From Aricia agestis (taxonomy: Eukaryota; Arthropoda; Insecta; Lepidoptera; Lycaenidae): a DNA stretch of 64,000 nucleotides. Positions 10,629 to 20,379 of this stretch are shown one piece after another (the first letter of the stretch is position 1; each line of letters begins with the position of its first letter). The stretch is taken from NCBI RefSeq assembly GCF_905147365.1, contig NC_056423.1, forward strand, positions 13,062,501 to 13,126,500, read 5' to 3'. The translations under genes were made by a program, and so were the position numbers. The notes beneath the pieces are model-generated. The model did no database searches and was not told where the DNA came from. It saw only the letters and a list, made by a program, of their open reading frames with translations.

Positions 10629-12976
10629 ATGGCTAGATGTGTTACGTGTGATCGATCATTATACCGTGGTGTTCGGAGACACGTTCTTACGCATCATTTT
10701 TTTGATTCCCGGAGAGATTTCGTTGAGCGCATTTTCCAGAACTTGCAACCGCTACAGGAGGTAAGTCAATCTTATGTATAGTATGATAGATATAAGCAAA
10801 ACTGTATATATGATAGATAGATATACGCTATTACTTAAATACAGACATTAAACAAGTAACAAAATACAGCAACATTATTACATTACGTTAGTGTGGGCTA
10901 AGGCAGCCTTTCGACGGCTTTCTTCTAGATAACCAGTATTATAATACTTATGTAAATGTGCATGTAGCTGAGGCACTGTCTTCACATTCTATAACCTAAG
11001 ATTTCGTGACCGTATTAACCGGAGACCGGAGTTTATTGTTAGTGAAAGTAGTTAAGTAACGAAATGTTTGTTTGTTTCAGCTTGCATTTGATGGAACGAG
11101 GTCGATATGCCATCCTTGTTGGCATAGAATTGAGCAATCCTTACATCAGCGACCACGTACTCCACCTATACGTCAAGTGTCACCGAGTCGTGCAGCAATC
11201 CAAGTTCCGGGTTTCACTAGAGCGGCAAACACTTCCCGTCGCTGTATGATGGAGAGTTGTAATAATGTGCAACTCCGGCAAATGCCTAATTCAATTAAGG
11301 TATTTTTGCTCAGTTATTACCACCTGTACATACCCCCACTTGCGAGGATTTGCGAAAATCATCTTCGAAATACTGCATTGGAAGACATGTCTCAGAGTGT
11401 GTCTCATGCTCAAACTGATTTTAATAGTGGAAGTTTCGGAGACATTGTACGTATGTATACATTAGCACTAGAAAACAGATGCAAATTGAATTTTAACAAT
11501 TTGGATGAAATAACAGCAGAAGATTTACATTTTTGGACTGGCTTGAACCATGAAGAGTTCAATAGCTTATTTGATCAATTACCGACTTTGTCCCGCAGAT
11601 CTTTTTCTGCTCGAGAGGATCTAGGTATATATTTAGCTAAAATAAGAACGGGTGAACCCAGTATACGACTGGCAACGCTTTTTAATAAATCAAGACAAAG
11701 TATAGACAGAAAAATTAAATTGGCGAGACAGTGCCTTAACAATGATTTTGTTCCATTACATTTAGGGCTAGATCACATTAGCAGATCAGAAATAGTCGAA
11801 AGAAACCGAATTCTTCCCAACTACATCTTTGGGGATGACCTTTGGACAAAAGCATTAATAATATGTGACGGAGGTTACATTTTCATACAAAAAAGCTCTA
11901 ACTTCTTCTTCCAAAGAGAATGCTACAGTCTTCATAAATACACAAATCTAATCAAGCCTTTTATGTTGGTCTGCGGTGATGGACATATTTTAGATGTCGC
12001 AGGTCCATACGCAGCCACTGCCTCAGATGCTGTAATCATGCGGCACATTTTGGAAAATCCTGATGGCCCACCTGAGGAGGCACCAATTAATTATTATCTT
12101 GAACAAGGTGATACGTTCATTGTTGATAGAGGTTTCCGGGATGTTATTCCTCTGCTTGAGTCGTGCGGCTATACAGTCCATATGCCCCCAACGAAAAGGC
12201 GCGGTGAAACACAATTAACATGTGAAGAAGCCAATAAATCTAGATTGGTGACCTTGTGTAGATGGGTTGTTGAAACAATAAATGGAAGGTTCAAGCGTGA
12301 CTTCAAAATGTTTAGATACCGGGTATTTAATACAGCTTTACCTACCGTAATGATGGATTACAGAATAGCTGCAGCACTAATAAACGCGTTTCAACAGCCC
12401 TACGAAGATAGCCAATATACAGAACAGTTTATAGAAACCATAAACAGGAACATGAATAGGCCCAATCTTTTGGCTGACTATGTTGTTGAGCGCAACTTAA
12501 ATCGCCAACGAGCAACCTTTGTGCGCTTGGAAGTTAATGACCAGACATTCGAAGATTTCCCCAGACTGACACAAGAAGAACTAATATTGTTTGCCGTGGG
12601 AACATATCATTGCAAAATAGCACGTTCCTATTGCAGTGAGCACATAAAACGAACAGGTGTTTATGAAATTGAAGCTTACAGAGATCCAGTACTTATGACA
12701 TTGAATGGTGAAGAAGGAGCATTGATAAGATGCCGAATTCAATCTAGGCACGTTAGAAGTAGAATTTACTACACATATATATTGTATAAAAATGAAAATA
12801 GTAGATACGCTATTTTAGAACACTATTGTACATGTATTCACGGAAAGAGGACATTGGGCAGCTGTGCTCATGTGATGAGTATTATATATTACTTGAGCTG
12901 GGCCAGATTTCAAAATGACTTTATTCATCCTGGACACACATTGGATTATGTAATTCTAGATTTAGAAAATGAATAA
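10629..12976 (+). CDS. Transposase with N-terminal C2-CHxCW zinc module, DDE_4 core and SWIM finger
   Basis: Exon 1 10629-10760 (44 codons) and exon 2 11081-12976 join in phase 0 (CAGGAG|GTAAGT...TTTGTTTCAG|CTTGCA) and give 675 residues without a stop. The N-terminus holds C-x2-C (CVTCDRS) and, across the splice, ICHPCW, a likely zinc-binding module. A second Cys cluster (CMMESC...RICENHL) follows. The DDE core shows CDGGYIFIQKSSNFFFQREC, GPYAATASDA, IVDRGFRD and CRWVVETINGRFKRDFK, which fits DDE_Tnp_4-type transposases. Near the C-terminus CTCIHGKRTLGSCAHVM matches a C-x-C-x(n)-C-x-H SWIM finger. A close relative is at 55160-57536 and a third begins at 63891. I infer cut-and-paste transposition of its own element; the family resembles ISL2EU but I cannot confirm the name. 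Confidence 0.85.
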
Positions 12977-13154
12977 TGTTTAAAATAATAAAATGATCCA
13001 TGTAACTAACTTTCTGTGTTTTCTTTTCTTTTAATGTAAGAGGAATTTCACAAAGTAGAAAAATATTTAAGGATGACCATATGTTATTCATTATTAAACA
13101 TCTATTTTAACGATTCAATATCCTTTTACTAAAAAGGGTAATATGACCCCTGCA

Positions 13155-13274
13155 GATCTTCGAATAGCAATTTGACACCTAAAAAAATATATTTCGGTGA
13201 TGCCCCCTATGCAGTAATTAATTACTCATTATAACCAGTTATTTCAGATATATTTCATTCGCGCCGGGCCTGGG
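13155..13274 (-). repeat. Right terminal inverted repeat of the 9924-13274 element
   Basis: Reverse complement begins CCCAGGCCCGGCGCGAATGA and includes ATTACTGCATAG and CAAATTGCTATTCGAA. It pairs with 9924-10046. Env-type coding resumes right after it. Confidence 0.7.
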
Positions 13275-13276
13275 TT

Positions 13277-14142
13277 AATTTTCCATAATATGTGAGCATT
13301 GTCCTTTTAAGGTTCCTATTATGTTTAAAGATAGTTACGATTTATTTAAGCTTTCCATTGTTCCTAATAAGTTCCAACAGACCTTTATACCTATACATCC
13401 TTTCATAGCAACCAATGGGAAATTTTTCATGTACTTGCAAACCGAATGCCCAAAGATTGGCGAGTACCTTCTCTGTGAGGAAAGCATAAACTATTATCAG
13501 CCACGAGATCAAGCAGATTGCATCCAGAGCATCATCATTAATCAATCTTTAGACAAATCGTGCAGCCCTACTGAAGTTTCAATCTCCAGACAAGCTATGG
13601 AACAATTAGATGACAGACATTACACTATTGTCTTCCCGAAGCCTACAAAAGTCGAACTCCAATGTGAACGACAGGAATTTGTATCCTTATCTGGCAGCTA
13701 CTTAGCAACAATTCCCCATGAATGCTCTCTCCGAACAGATACCTTCAAGATCACCAATACTGAAGACGAAGTCAAGGGACAGCCGCTGAAGATCACTGAA
13801 ATAAGAAACAATCGCACTGAAGCTGAAAATTATGAGATTCCACATATCACTCTCAACTCTTTGAATCTCGATAGTCTACATATCTGGAAAATAGAATCCT
13901 ACTGCAGAATCCTGTTCATCTCACCAACTCCGATTCATCACTGTACGGTTGCAACGTTGCCTCTCTATGCGCTTGTATCTGGTATAGTTATAATTCTCCT
14001 TGTAATCTATCTTCGAAGATACCTGCGGAAAAACCCTGCTACGCCAGAAGAAGAACCAAGAAGCAATCCCATATATGCTGTTCCTGAAAAATCTGGAAAT
14101 CATGGAATTCCAGCAACATTTTCCCTCAACGTGCTCAAATAG
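13277..14142 (+). pseudogene. Errantivirus-type envelope gene, 3' part
   Basis: Coding sense resumes right after the transposon, at about 13277-13320 upstream of the first ATG (13321), and runs to TAG 14142. The segment is cysteine-containing ectodomain typical of errantivirus env, then a membrane segment rich in Leu, Ile and Val encoded at about 13945-14015, then a basic cytoplasmic tail with an NPIYAVP motif. It continues the 5' part at 9271-9923; the transposon at 9924-13274 separates them. The part shown has no stops, so the decay is mainly the insertion and the missing surface subunit. Confidence 0.72.
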
Positions 14143-14460
14143 TTGCTGCTCTGGGGGTGGAGGAATTACATACGGACCCCTAAAGAAGACCGCTGACACC
14201 GCGACGCGTGCCTGGTCATCGCCACCACATTCGAGGAATCTTTCTGCTTCTTCCGCATCTACCGCGTTTTGCAATTTATATTGTAATAATTAATTTCCGT
14301 CATTCTATTCCGATCTCGCATCGATCGCGCATATAATTTTGTAAAATAGTTATAAGTTAGTTAAATAAAATTTTAAGATAATTTTTGTTTTTTTTTTTTT
14401 GAGAGTCCGGGCTGCCGAAATATTTTCGGCAGACCGGCTAATTATATTAATTAGCATGTA
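14143..14460 (+). repeat. Probable polypurine tract and 3' LTR relic of the env element
   Basis: Directly after the env stop is a purine tract GGGGGTGGAGGAA (14154-14166) as expected before a 3' LTR, then about 230 bp containing AATAAA (14364) and a T14 tract. Two adjacent hairpins follow: CTGCCGAAA-TAT-TTTCGGCAG (about 14411-14431) and CTAATTA-TAT-TAATTAG (about 14437-14453). With no second LTR in the window the borders cannot be fixed. Confidence 0.45.
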
Positions 14461-14735
14461 CCACAATAAACATAAACAACTAAACACGTAAACAAAATAA
14501 AGCGGTAAACACGTAAACAAATGTTGGACTGTTCTAGAAGGTTCGAGTATGTACTTGCGCACCTCATGCCATCTAGTATTGAGGATTTATGTTGTCGGTG
14601 TTCCCTCGATAAGTTTCGCTGGTTTGACGCTAGATGGCACTATATGTCCGTGACAATATATTACGGTAAAATTACCAGCTACGTATGTATGCTGAAAAGT
14701 ATAGCGGGGGGTGAGACAAGCGTGTAGTTGCAAGT
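14461..14735. other. Unassigned spacer
   Basis: A block starting TGTTGGACTGTTCTAGAAGG at 14522 has the look of an LTR 5' end, but no partner copy was found. A perfect 22 bp palindrome made of GTTGCAAGTTG and its complement sits near 14727. Confidence 0.35.
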
Positions 14736-15385
14736 TGCAACTTGCAACATACTTACCACTGCCACTACGGCAAAGATAAGATTGATGCAGCTATCGCTCG
14801 CGCAGTATACTCGTCTGGTTCACCTTTGAGTATGCTGGATTCCAAAGCATGGAAAGAAGCTTTGCAGCTTATGCTACCGAGCTATGTACCACCGTCCAGG
14901 TATGCCTTAAGTAATGGGCTATTAAACGCTAAATAATATGTTTGAGTAAAGAGCCATTCTGAAGAAAAAATCAAGTTGGCAGTCGCACTTGGCCTAGCAG
15001 TCGATGGGTGAACCAATGTTAATGGAAAAGGTGTACTGAATTTACTTAAAAAAACTACACCAGAACCACTTTATTACACCAAGCACTGAAAAGGAAAGCG
15101 GGCGTTACATAGCCGAGAAGATCATTGAAGTACTGGAGGAAATTGGACCTATTAAATTTATACTTCTGGTAACGGACAATGCCAGTAACATGAAGATTGC
15201 TTGAAGAGAAGTTCAATTGAAGTACCGTCATAGTTTTTGTGTTGGATGTGCATCGCATTCCTTAAATTTAACTTTTAAAGATATTAAAAATATCACAAAT
15301 ATTTGGGACACTCACAGACAAGCAAATCATATCCTTAACACCATCAGGAAAAAACACAAACTTCTAGCGTTATTTCGGCAAATAC
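14736..15385 (+). pseudogene. hAT transposase relic (DUF659 type)
   Basis: Plus-strand pieces in shifting frames read like a BED/DUF659 hAT transposase. CHYGKDKIDAAIARAVYSSG and DSKAWKEALQLMLPSYVPPS come first, then TTPEPLYY, then ESGRYIAEKIIEVLEEIG, then LVTDNASNMK with FCVGCASHSLNLTFKDI. These are the family's central D-N-A and C-x2-H motifs. Stops at about 14935 and 15002 and several shifts break it. It runs up to LLALFRQIQI near 15385, where it is fused to an unrelated transposase fragment. Confidence 0.7.
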
Positions 15386-15770
15386 AAATAATCGCCCACA
15401 AAGGTGCAGATGAAGTTGTTTCCATGTTGAACTATTTCATTTGGAACATTTTACCCACCGACTGCCGTAAGCTTGCAATTTTTTGCGATTCTTGTGCAGG
15501 GCAAAATAAAAACTTTACAATGATCCGATATTTGCATTACATTGTTCACAATAAGAAGCGTTTTGATGAAGTAACTGTGACCTTTCCAGAACGTGGCCAC
15601 AGCTACCTGGAATGTGATAAAGATTTTGGCCTTATAAACCAAAAAACATTTAGTGAACTTCCAGAAGATTGGGCAAGAATTTTTAGAGTCACGGGTTAAA
15701 CCTTGCTCTTTTCATGTTATTGAAGCAAAGCATTCCAAAAGTGGAGTTCTTTTTGAGCACCCTTAAAAAA
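15386..15770 (+). pseudogene. Fragment of a DxCxGQNKN-family transposase
   Basis: Starts mid-protein with HKGADEVVSMLNYF and carries the hallmark FCDSCAGQNKNFTMIRYLHY and ERGHSYLECDKDFGLINQ. After a shift near 15690 it continues as CSFHVIEAKHSKSGVLF to 15767. The same region in the 59223-61793 gene reads NRGADEIGSC...SDNCCGQQKNKF. The downstream part of this gene probably survives at 17320-17578, separated by a solo LTR and a LINE. No start, so non-functional. Confidence 0.75.
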
Positions 15771-15776
15771 ACAATG

Positions 15777-16038
15777 TGTAACACGCCTACAGCACAACAC
15801 TAGTTGTACCACATCACTAGTCGCGCTGTCTTCTTCAGACCTCGCTCTTTCTCTTTCTCGCGCGGCGCGGCATGCGGCCGCGCCGCCATTTTGTGATCTC
15901 TTTTACGACTTCATGTTCTCGCTACCGTTGTTGATTATTGAACCTACTAATTATTAAGTGTAAAACGCTGTGAGAATATATTTTGTACTAAAAACCGAAT
16001 AAAATTAGTTGCGAAAACATCCGGCGTTGTTATTTACA
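15777..16038 (+). repeat. Solo LTR, 262 bp, AATG target duplication
   Basis: Begins TGTAACACGCC and ends TTATTTACA, the TG...CA ends of an LTR. The flanks are AATG at 15773-15776 and AATG at 16039-16042, a perfect 4 bp target duplication of gypsy-type size. It contains a GC-rich promoter-like stretch (about 15840-15885) and AATAAA (about 15999). It lies inside the transposase fragment that resumes at 17320. Confidence 0.82.
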
Positions 16039-16042
16039 AATG

Positions 16043-16590
16043 TCCATTTGCTACAAGGCTAGTCTCGGAATTGAGTATTAAAAGCAATGATAACTGCCAA
16101 ATTGTTATAAAAAATAAAAAATAAAAATTGTTTTATTCCGAATAGATTTGTAACAAATGCTTTCAGAATGTTAATACATACTACTGGTGCCTACCACCGG
16201 TTCGGGAACTATCCCGGCGAGAAGAACCGGCGTAAGAAACTCGCACGGGGTCCCACTTTTTACCAAAAAAGTGAGAAAAAAATTAATCTTTTTAAAATAA
16301 AATTTACAATTATAACTTGTGTAGGTGAATATCAAAACCCGGCAAGTCACACCCATACTCGAAACTGAACTCTTGTCGATTATATTGAATTTTGCGAGAA
16401 AAATGGAACAACGCAGTATATACAAATTAGTGTGGTGAATCCTGAAAGAGCAAAGATGTCTGTGTCAAAAGTTAAAAAGAAAAATGCCGAGAATAAAGTT
16501 AAAAAAAAACATATTTCTCTCATTTGCCAAGTTTCGCTTATGGTGGACATACCGAGATTTGATATTTGCCTACACACTTGTACTTTTAAA
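16043..16590 (+). repeat. Lepidopteran interspersed repeat (CCACCGGTTCGG block) and spacer
   Basis: Contains CTACCACCGGTTCGGGAACT near 16188 and GAGAAGAACCGGCGTAAGAA near 16220, a repeat signature I know from many moth and butterfly sequences. The remainder is AT-rich without a supported gene. Confidence 0.5.
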
Positions 16591-16885
16591 TTATACAATG
16601 TCAACATTCATACATAATTGTAAGTCATAATATAATAATGTAGAAGTAGCCTTGCAAGCAGCCATCCTACTCCCAAGATGTGCCATCGTTTATGAATTCA
16701 TTGACCATATCATTGGCTTTGGCACACAAACGTCTAAAATTATACAATGTCAACATCCATACATAATTGTAAGTCATAATATAATAATGTAGAAGTAGCC
16801 TTGCAAGCAGCCATCCTACTCCCAAGATGTGCCATCGTTTATGAAATCATTGACCTTATAATAGGCTTTGGCACACAGACGTTCT
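16591..16885. repeat. Tandem duplication, period 149 bp
   Basis: TTATACAATGTCAACATTCA at 16591 recurs 149 bp later at 16740 and the copies stay nearly identical through GGCTTTGGCACACA. It duplicates the 3' end of the LINE relic. Confidence 0.85.
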
Positions 16886-17310
16886 TTGACTACTTTTTTA
16901 AATTTGTTAATCGAAAGATTTTAAAAGTTTTCTGGGATTTTATTGTACAGGCGTATACATTGACCTTTAAACGATTTACTAACTTTACTAAGTCTGATCA
17001 TCGGCAAATCCAGCTTGTGCTTATTTCTAGTGTTCCTACAGTTAATGTCACTTTTAGCTTTAAATTTACTTATATTTTAACTTCTTATATTGGACCTGTT
17101 ACCGTTTACTTCAACCCTGAGTCCTGTTTATAAGGTAAGAAGTCAAGAGGCTAAGAGCTGAGCCTTTTATGCCATAGTGGCGCGATTTCCTGATCAATGT
17201 AGCATGATCCACACAATCGAAGGCTTTGGAGAGGTCGCAAAAGACACCTAGAGCTTCCTGCGACTCCTCCCAAGCTTGAAATATACTACAAAGAAGACCT
17301 ATACCAGCAT
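16591..17310 (-). pseudogene. LINE (CR1/Jockey-like) reverse transcriptase relic with duplicated 3' end
   Basis: On the minus strand 17300-17150 reads VFCDLSKAFDCVDHATL, the reverse-transcriptase A block, up to LLTSYLINRTQG. After a garbled part it resumes with LDLPMIRLSKVSKSFKGQCI (about 17020-16960) and ends KAYYKVNDFINDGTSWE at a stop near 16826. The catalytic YxDD region is missing, so the copy is internally deleted. The last coding bases and 3' UTR are tandemly duplicated (16591-16885). The same family is found on the plus strand at 35600-36371. Confidence 0.75.
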
Positions 17311-17319
17311 CCGTTGTGG

Positions 17320-17578
17320 ATAGACGTTAATTCCCGGCAATCATTTAATGGATCTTGGGAAAGTTATGTCATTGTCGACCAACGTGCAAAAAGAAGAATT
17401 CAAGAAACTGATGGACCTGAGATATCTTACAGTCAGCTAATTCCAATTAAAAAGGCTCTGTATAGCGATTTACAACATTTGAAACAATTTTTCTCCCAAA
17501 AAGCTCAAGATTATTTTACTAATCTGCCACAATTGTGTGGCAAAAGTGACTTTGATCATTTTTTAATATTTCCACTAA
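17320..17578 (+). pseudogene. Probable C-terminal piece of the 15386-15770 transposase
   Basis: Open plus frame with SFNGSWESYVIVDQRAKRRI and SYSQLIPIKKALYSDLQHLK. It has the composition and LPIK/DLxxLxxF pattern of the C-terminal tail of DxCxGQNKN-family proteins, and its position after the inserted solo LTR and LINE fits. It is cut at 17578 by a Harbinger derivative, beyond which NFDHLYDLGLTLNWKNIE (18339 onward) may be the last residues. Confidence 0.5.
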
Positions 17579-18335
17579 GGCCCACTTGCGCCAGACTGGG
17601 TTAATACCCTTAACTCTGAGTTAAATTATACTTCAAATTTAAATTCACATCATGTCTTGCACCACCAAGAGTTAGGAGTTAACCTCGTGTTAATTTTTAA
17701 CCCACCGATGGCGGAGGGTTAAATCAACTAACTCTGGGTTAGTAATATCAAAACTGAGCTTTTTCGGTTATGACTTATGTAGTTTGTTGTGTTCAGTAAT
17801 AGGTACCGGTTTTATTTTGTGTTTAACCATGATAAATGATCAGTGGTTGTTATCTGATGGTGATGAAGAAATTATCGAATACATTAGTTCGGACTCGTAT
17901 TACAGAAGGATTGTAGAACGGACCGATATGTTTAGGGTCCCGTATTTACTCACAAAAAGACAAAGATTTCCATCGAAGATTTCACCTAGAATTTCTTTTA
18001 TCATTTTCCGCCTAATTTATTTTCACAAAATATCACAACACGCATAATGCGACATAAAACCACGTGTCATTGCAAATCTGACATAAGGAGATAGCCTTAT
18101 TTAAAGTACTGTGGAGCGAGAGAGAGCAGTACACTTAAATTATTCAGCATTCGCTCTATCATATTTGACTGGGTGTAAAAAGAATGAATGAACATGACAT
18201 AAGCCCGGGTTAGTTGACTCTGGGATAAATTCTTCTGGTGCAATATGTAGTATGAGTTAAAAATTAAAAACGTTAACACTGAGTTATTAAGCCCCGGGTT
18301 ATTTATTTAACTCGAAGTTTTGGCGCAAGTGGGCC
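17579..18335 (+). mobile_element. Deleted PIF/Harbinger element, TAA target duplication
   Basis: Terminal repeats GGCCCACTTGCGCCA (17579) and its complement ending at 18335, with partial pairing over a further 100 bp or more. TAA at 17576-17578 and at 18336-18338 is the 3 bp duplication typical of PIF/Harbinger. The interior keeps a plus-strand stretch from about 17830, INDQWLLSDGDEEIIEYI and YYRRIVERTDMF, like the N-terminus of Harbinger transposases. The catalytic domain is gone, so this is a non-autonomous derivative. Confidence 0.78.
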
Positions 18336-18338
18336 TAA

Positions 18339-19202
18339 AACTTTGATCATTTATATGATTTAGGTTTGACCCTGAACTGGAAAAATATTGAATAAATCTC
18401 AATAAAAATATACAATATTTTTATTTTTTAGTAAATAATGAAACCAAAGTATTAGCAGTAATTTTAAGACAGAAATTATTATTATTGTGTCATTTCTTTA
18501 AGTACTTATGAGTCCTATAAGTTAAGAAATCATTTATCTTCTAATTTATAAAAAATTACTTTGATCATTCTTTTCCTGTACTCTTCTTTATTTATTTATT
18601 TTATTTTATATTCGCGAACTATTTGTCAATTATTAGACTTAATATATTTTATAAAATATTTTAGTTTATCAAAGGAAAATCATTCAAGAATGTCGGTTGA
18701 AAGTTGGTGTATATTATTTTGAACCAAACACTCACACTAACATATTGTATTCTTATGATTATTCTAACCGCTAATTTCATCAAAACAATAACATAAGTAA
18801 TGGACTAACATGCAAATGCCACGAACGTGCAATCACTAGGTACGTGGTTCAAATTTCCTCCAGTTAAGTTTGTCTTTTTACTTGTTTATTTTTTTATAAA
18901 TTGTATAGCTATGCCATTTTATCATCATGCCATTTTATTATCTTCATAAAATATGTGGTATTTTTGAATAAAACAATATTTTTACACATGTCTTTAAGTT
19001 TTTTTTACTAAATACATAGGTAAGTATTCAATTGTATCACCCTTCTTGAGCTTCAAGCAAGATCTGCGCCTGTCGGTGCGCAAAAAAAGGAAATCTGAAA
19101 CATATGTATGAAGAATTTCCAATTATACTATAACATTATTGAAAAAATAATGCTATGTACTTGTCTCAAACAGTTCAAATTTACTTACTATTCAAGATCT
19201 AT
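18339..19202. other. AT-rich region, no gene seen
   Basis: Apart from a possible 18-residue tail of the interrupted transposase at 18339-18395, I see no conserved protein, repeat or RNA gene. A B-box-like GGTTCAAATTTCC near 18847 lacks the spacing for a tRNA. Confidence 0.45.
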
Positions 19203-19403
19203 TCATTTGGCTCCCTTTGGAACCCGCCTCAGAACAATTTCTGGCATAATTGATTTCATGTAGAAATCTGCAAGCTTTGGTACCATCATTTTAATGAATT
19301 CTTCATTTCTTGGTACTTCAAGAACAGTTATGAGCATTGATGGGTTTAAGAAACATATAAAATAACATTTTTTCATTTTCGTAACTCTCAGCTGCCCTTG
19401 AAC
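19203..19403 (-). pseudogene. Last exon of a YqaJ-type exonuclease, isolated
   Basis: Minus strand: acceptor TTTTTTTAG then 66 codons in phase 0 ending at TGA 19203-19205. The exon reads VQGQLRVTKMKKCYFICFLN, then VPRNEEFIKMMVPKLADFYM and MPEIVLRRVPKGAK. The Q-G-Q-L-x-V-T...C-Y-F and K-L-x-x-F-Y...PEIV pattern is that of YqaJ/lambda-exonuclease-like nucleases, which some eukaryotic transposons (ISL2EU among them) carry as a second gene. No upstream exon was found to 20300, so I treat it as a relic. Confidence 0.62.
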
Positions 19404-19688
19404 CTAAAAAAACAAAAATTTTGTAGTAGGTAACACAAATTCTGCAAAAAATATATTTTTATTTTAAAATATGTTTTACTTGGTAGTAATAACTGTGTTT
19501 TTCATTCATTACAAGAATGGCGGGGGAAGGGCGGGGCCGGGCCGCGCATGTGTCCATATTTTGAGGTGTTTGGTAGGATAACTTTCGGAGGCTATTTCTC
19601 AAAATTTTAGTACTGAGTGATTATAAAAGAAGAAATACGTGTATTTTTTTATTATTAAAAAGGATCAATGTGTCCAAATTTAGCAGGA
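19404..19688. other. Spacer with a short GC-rich block
   Basis: No gene seen. GGGGGAAGGGCGGGGCCGGG near 19523 stands out from the AT-rich surroundings. Confidence 0.4.
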
Positions 19689-20290
19689 AGGTTAAATTGC
19701 ACCCTGTATAACGATAGCACAGTTACTGTCCAGATAAAACAAAAAAAATAATAAGACAACCATGGATAGATAAAGAGTTGTATTCTTTGTTATTACGGAG
19801 GTACTACTTATTTAGAATATGGAATACCGATACTAGTAACATGAGACTTATTTAGAATAAGATATTGGACTACACAAAATACAGAAGTAAAGTAAATATA
19901 AATTAATAACTATTGCAATAAATAAGTACAGAAAATAGGAAATCGTGAAATGTGAAGGAGATTCAGAAAAATCTGGTCAAACATAAATATGTATTTGGGT
20001 CGTAACAAAACTAGTTTAGATGAAGTAATTTTAATACTCTTAGGGAAAACTGATAGTATGGAGCGTAAAAATTTTACTAGGACTTTTACGGAAGAATTCA
20101 AACAGGTTAAACATATTTAATGAATATAAATCAAACAAATTAACAGATGAATAAATTTTTAGATAGAAACAAATACGTCAAGCCGAGTGAAGTAGCCTTC
20201 ATATATAAAAAAAGTAACATCCACACAGATAGAAAAAACTATAAAATGTTATCTCATGAGAAAGCACCCGCACCCGTAGCATGGCTACAG
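19689..20290 (+). pseudogene. Degenerate LINE fragment (endonuclease-RT linker)
   Basis: Plus-strand reading in changing frames gives RQPWIDKELYSLLLRRYYLF, then LDYTKYRSKVN, NMYLGRNKTSLDEVILIL, FTEEFKQVKHI and SAFIYKPSN-like pieces, the pattern that links endonuclease and reverse transcriptase in Jockey/CR1-type LINEs. Many stops. Family assignment rests on pattern only. Confidence 0.45.
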
Positions 20291-20379
20291 TAGAAATATG
20301 AAAGTATAGACAAACAGCGGAGATAAACTGAAGGTGCCGCTCCGATCTTTACCGCGGCTAGCTTTTTACAGATTGTATT

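Larger units (their letters stand above)
9924..13274 (+). mobile_element. DNA transposon of the CHxCW/DDE_4/SWIM family (ISL2EU-like), copy 1
   Basis: A 3.35 kb element inserted in an env relic. Imperfect terminal inverted repeats of about 115-120 bp match end to end: left 9924-10046, right 13155-13274. They share CCCA at the tip, GAATGAAAT, the block ATACTGCATAG/TTACTGCATAG, CGAAATAT and AAATTGCTATTCGAA. The target duplication is not clear to me; a 2 bp duplication is possible. It carries one intact two-exon transposase gene (10629-12976) and a dense inverted-repeat cluster on the left (10172-10430). Integrity of the gene against the decay of its env host says the insertion is the younger event. 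Confidence 0.8.

Noticed and set aside
14522..14720. Possible LTR beginning TGTTGGACTGTTCTAGAAGG
   Set aside because: No partner LTR, target duplication or primer site found.
16801..17133. Open plus-strand frame of 110 codons rich in Phe and Ile
   Set aside because: Antisense shadow of the LINE C-terminus read on the minus strand.
17546..18360. CTTTGATCATTT on both sides of the Harbinger derivative as a long target duplication
   Set aside because: The copies lie at unequal distances from the tips; the TAA adjoining both tips is the better duplication.
18830..18860. B-box-like GGTTCAAATTTCC, possible tRNA or SINE promoter
   Set aside because: Extra base in the box, no A box at proper distance, no cloverleaf.
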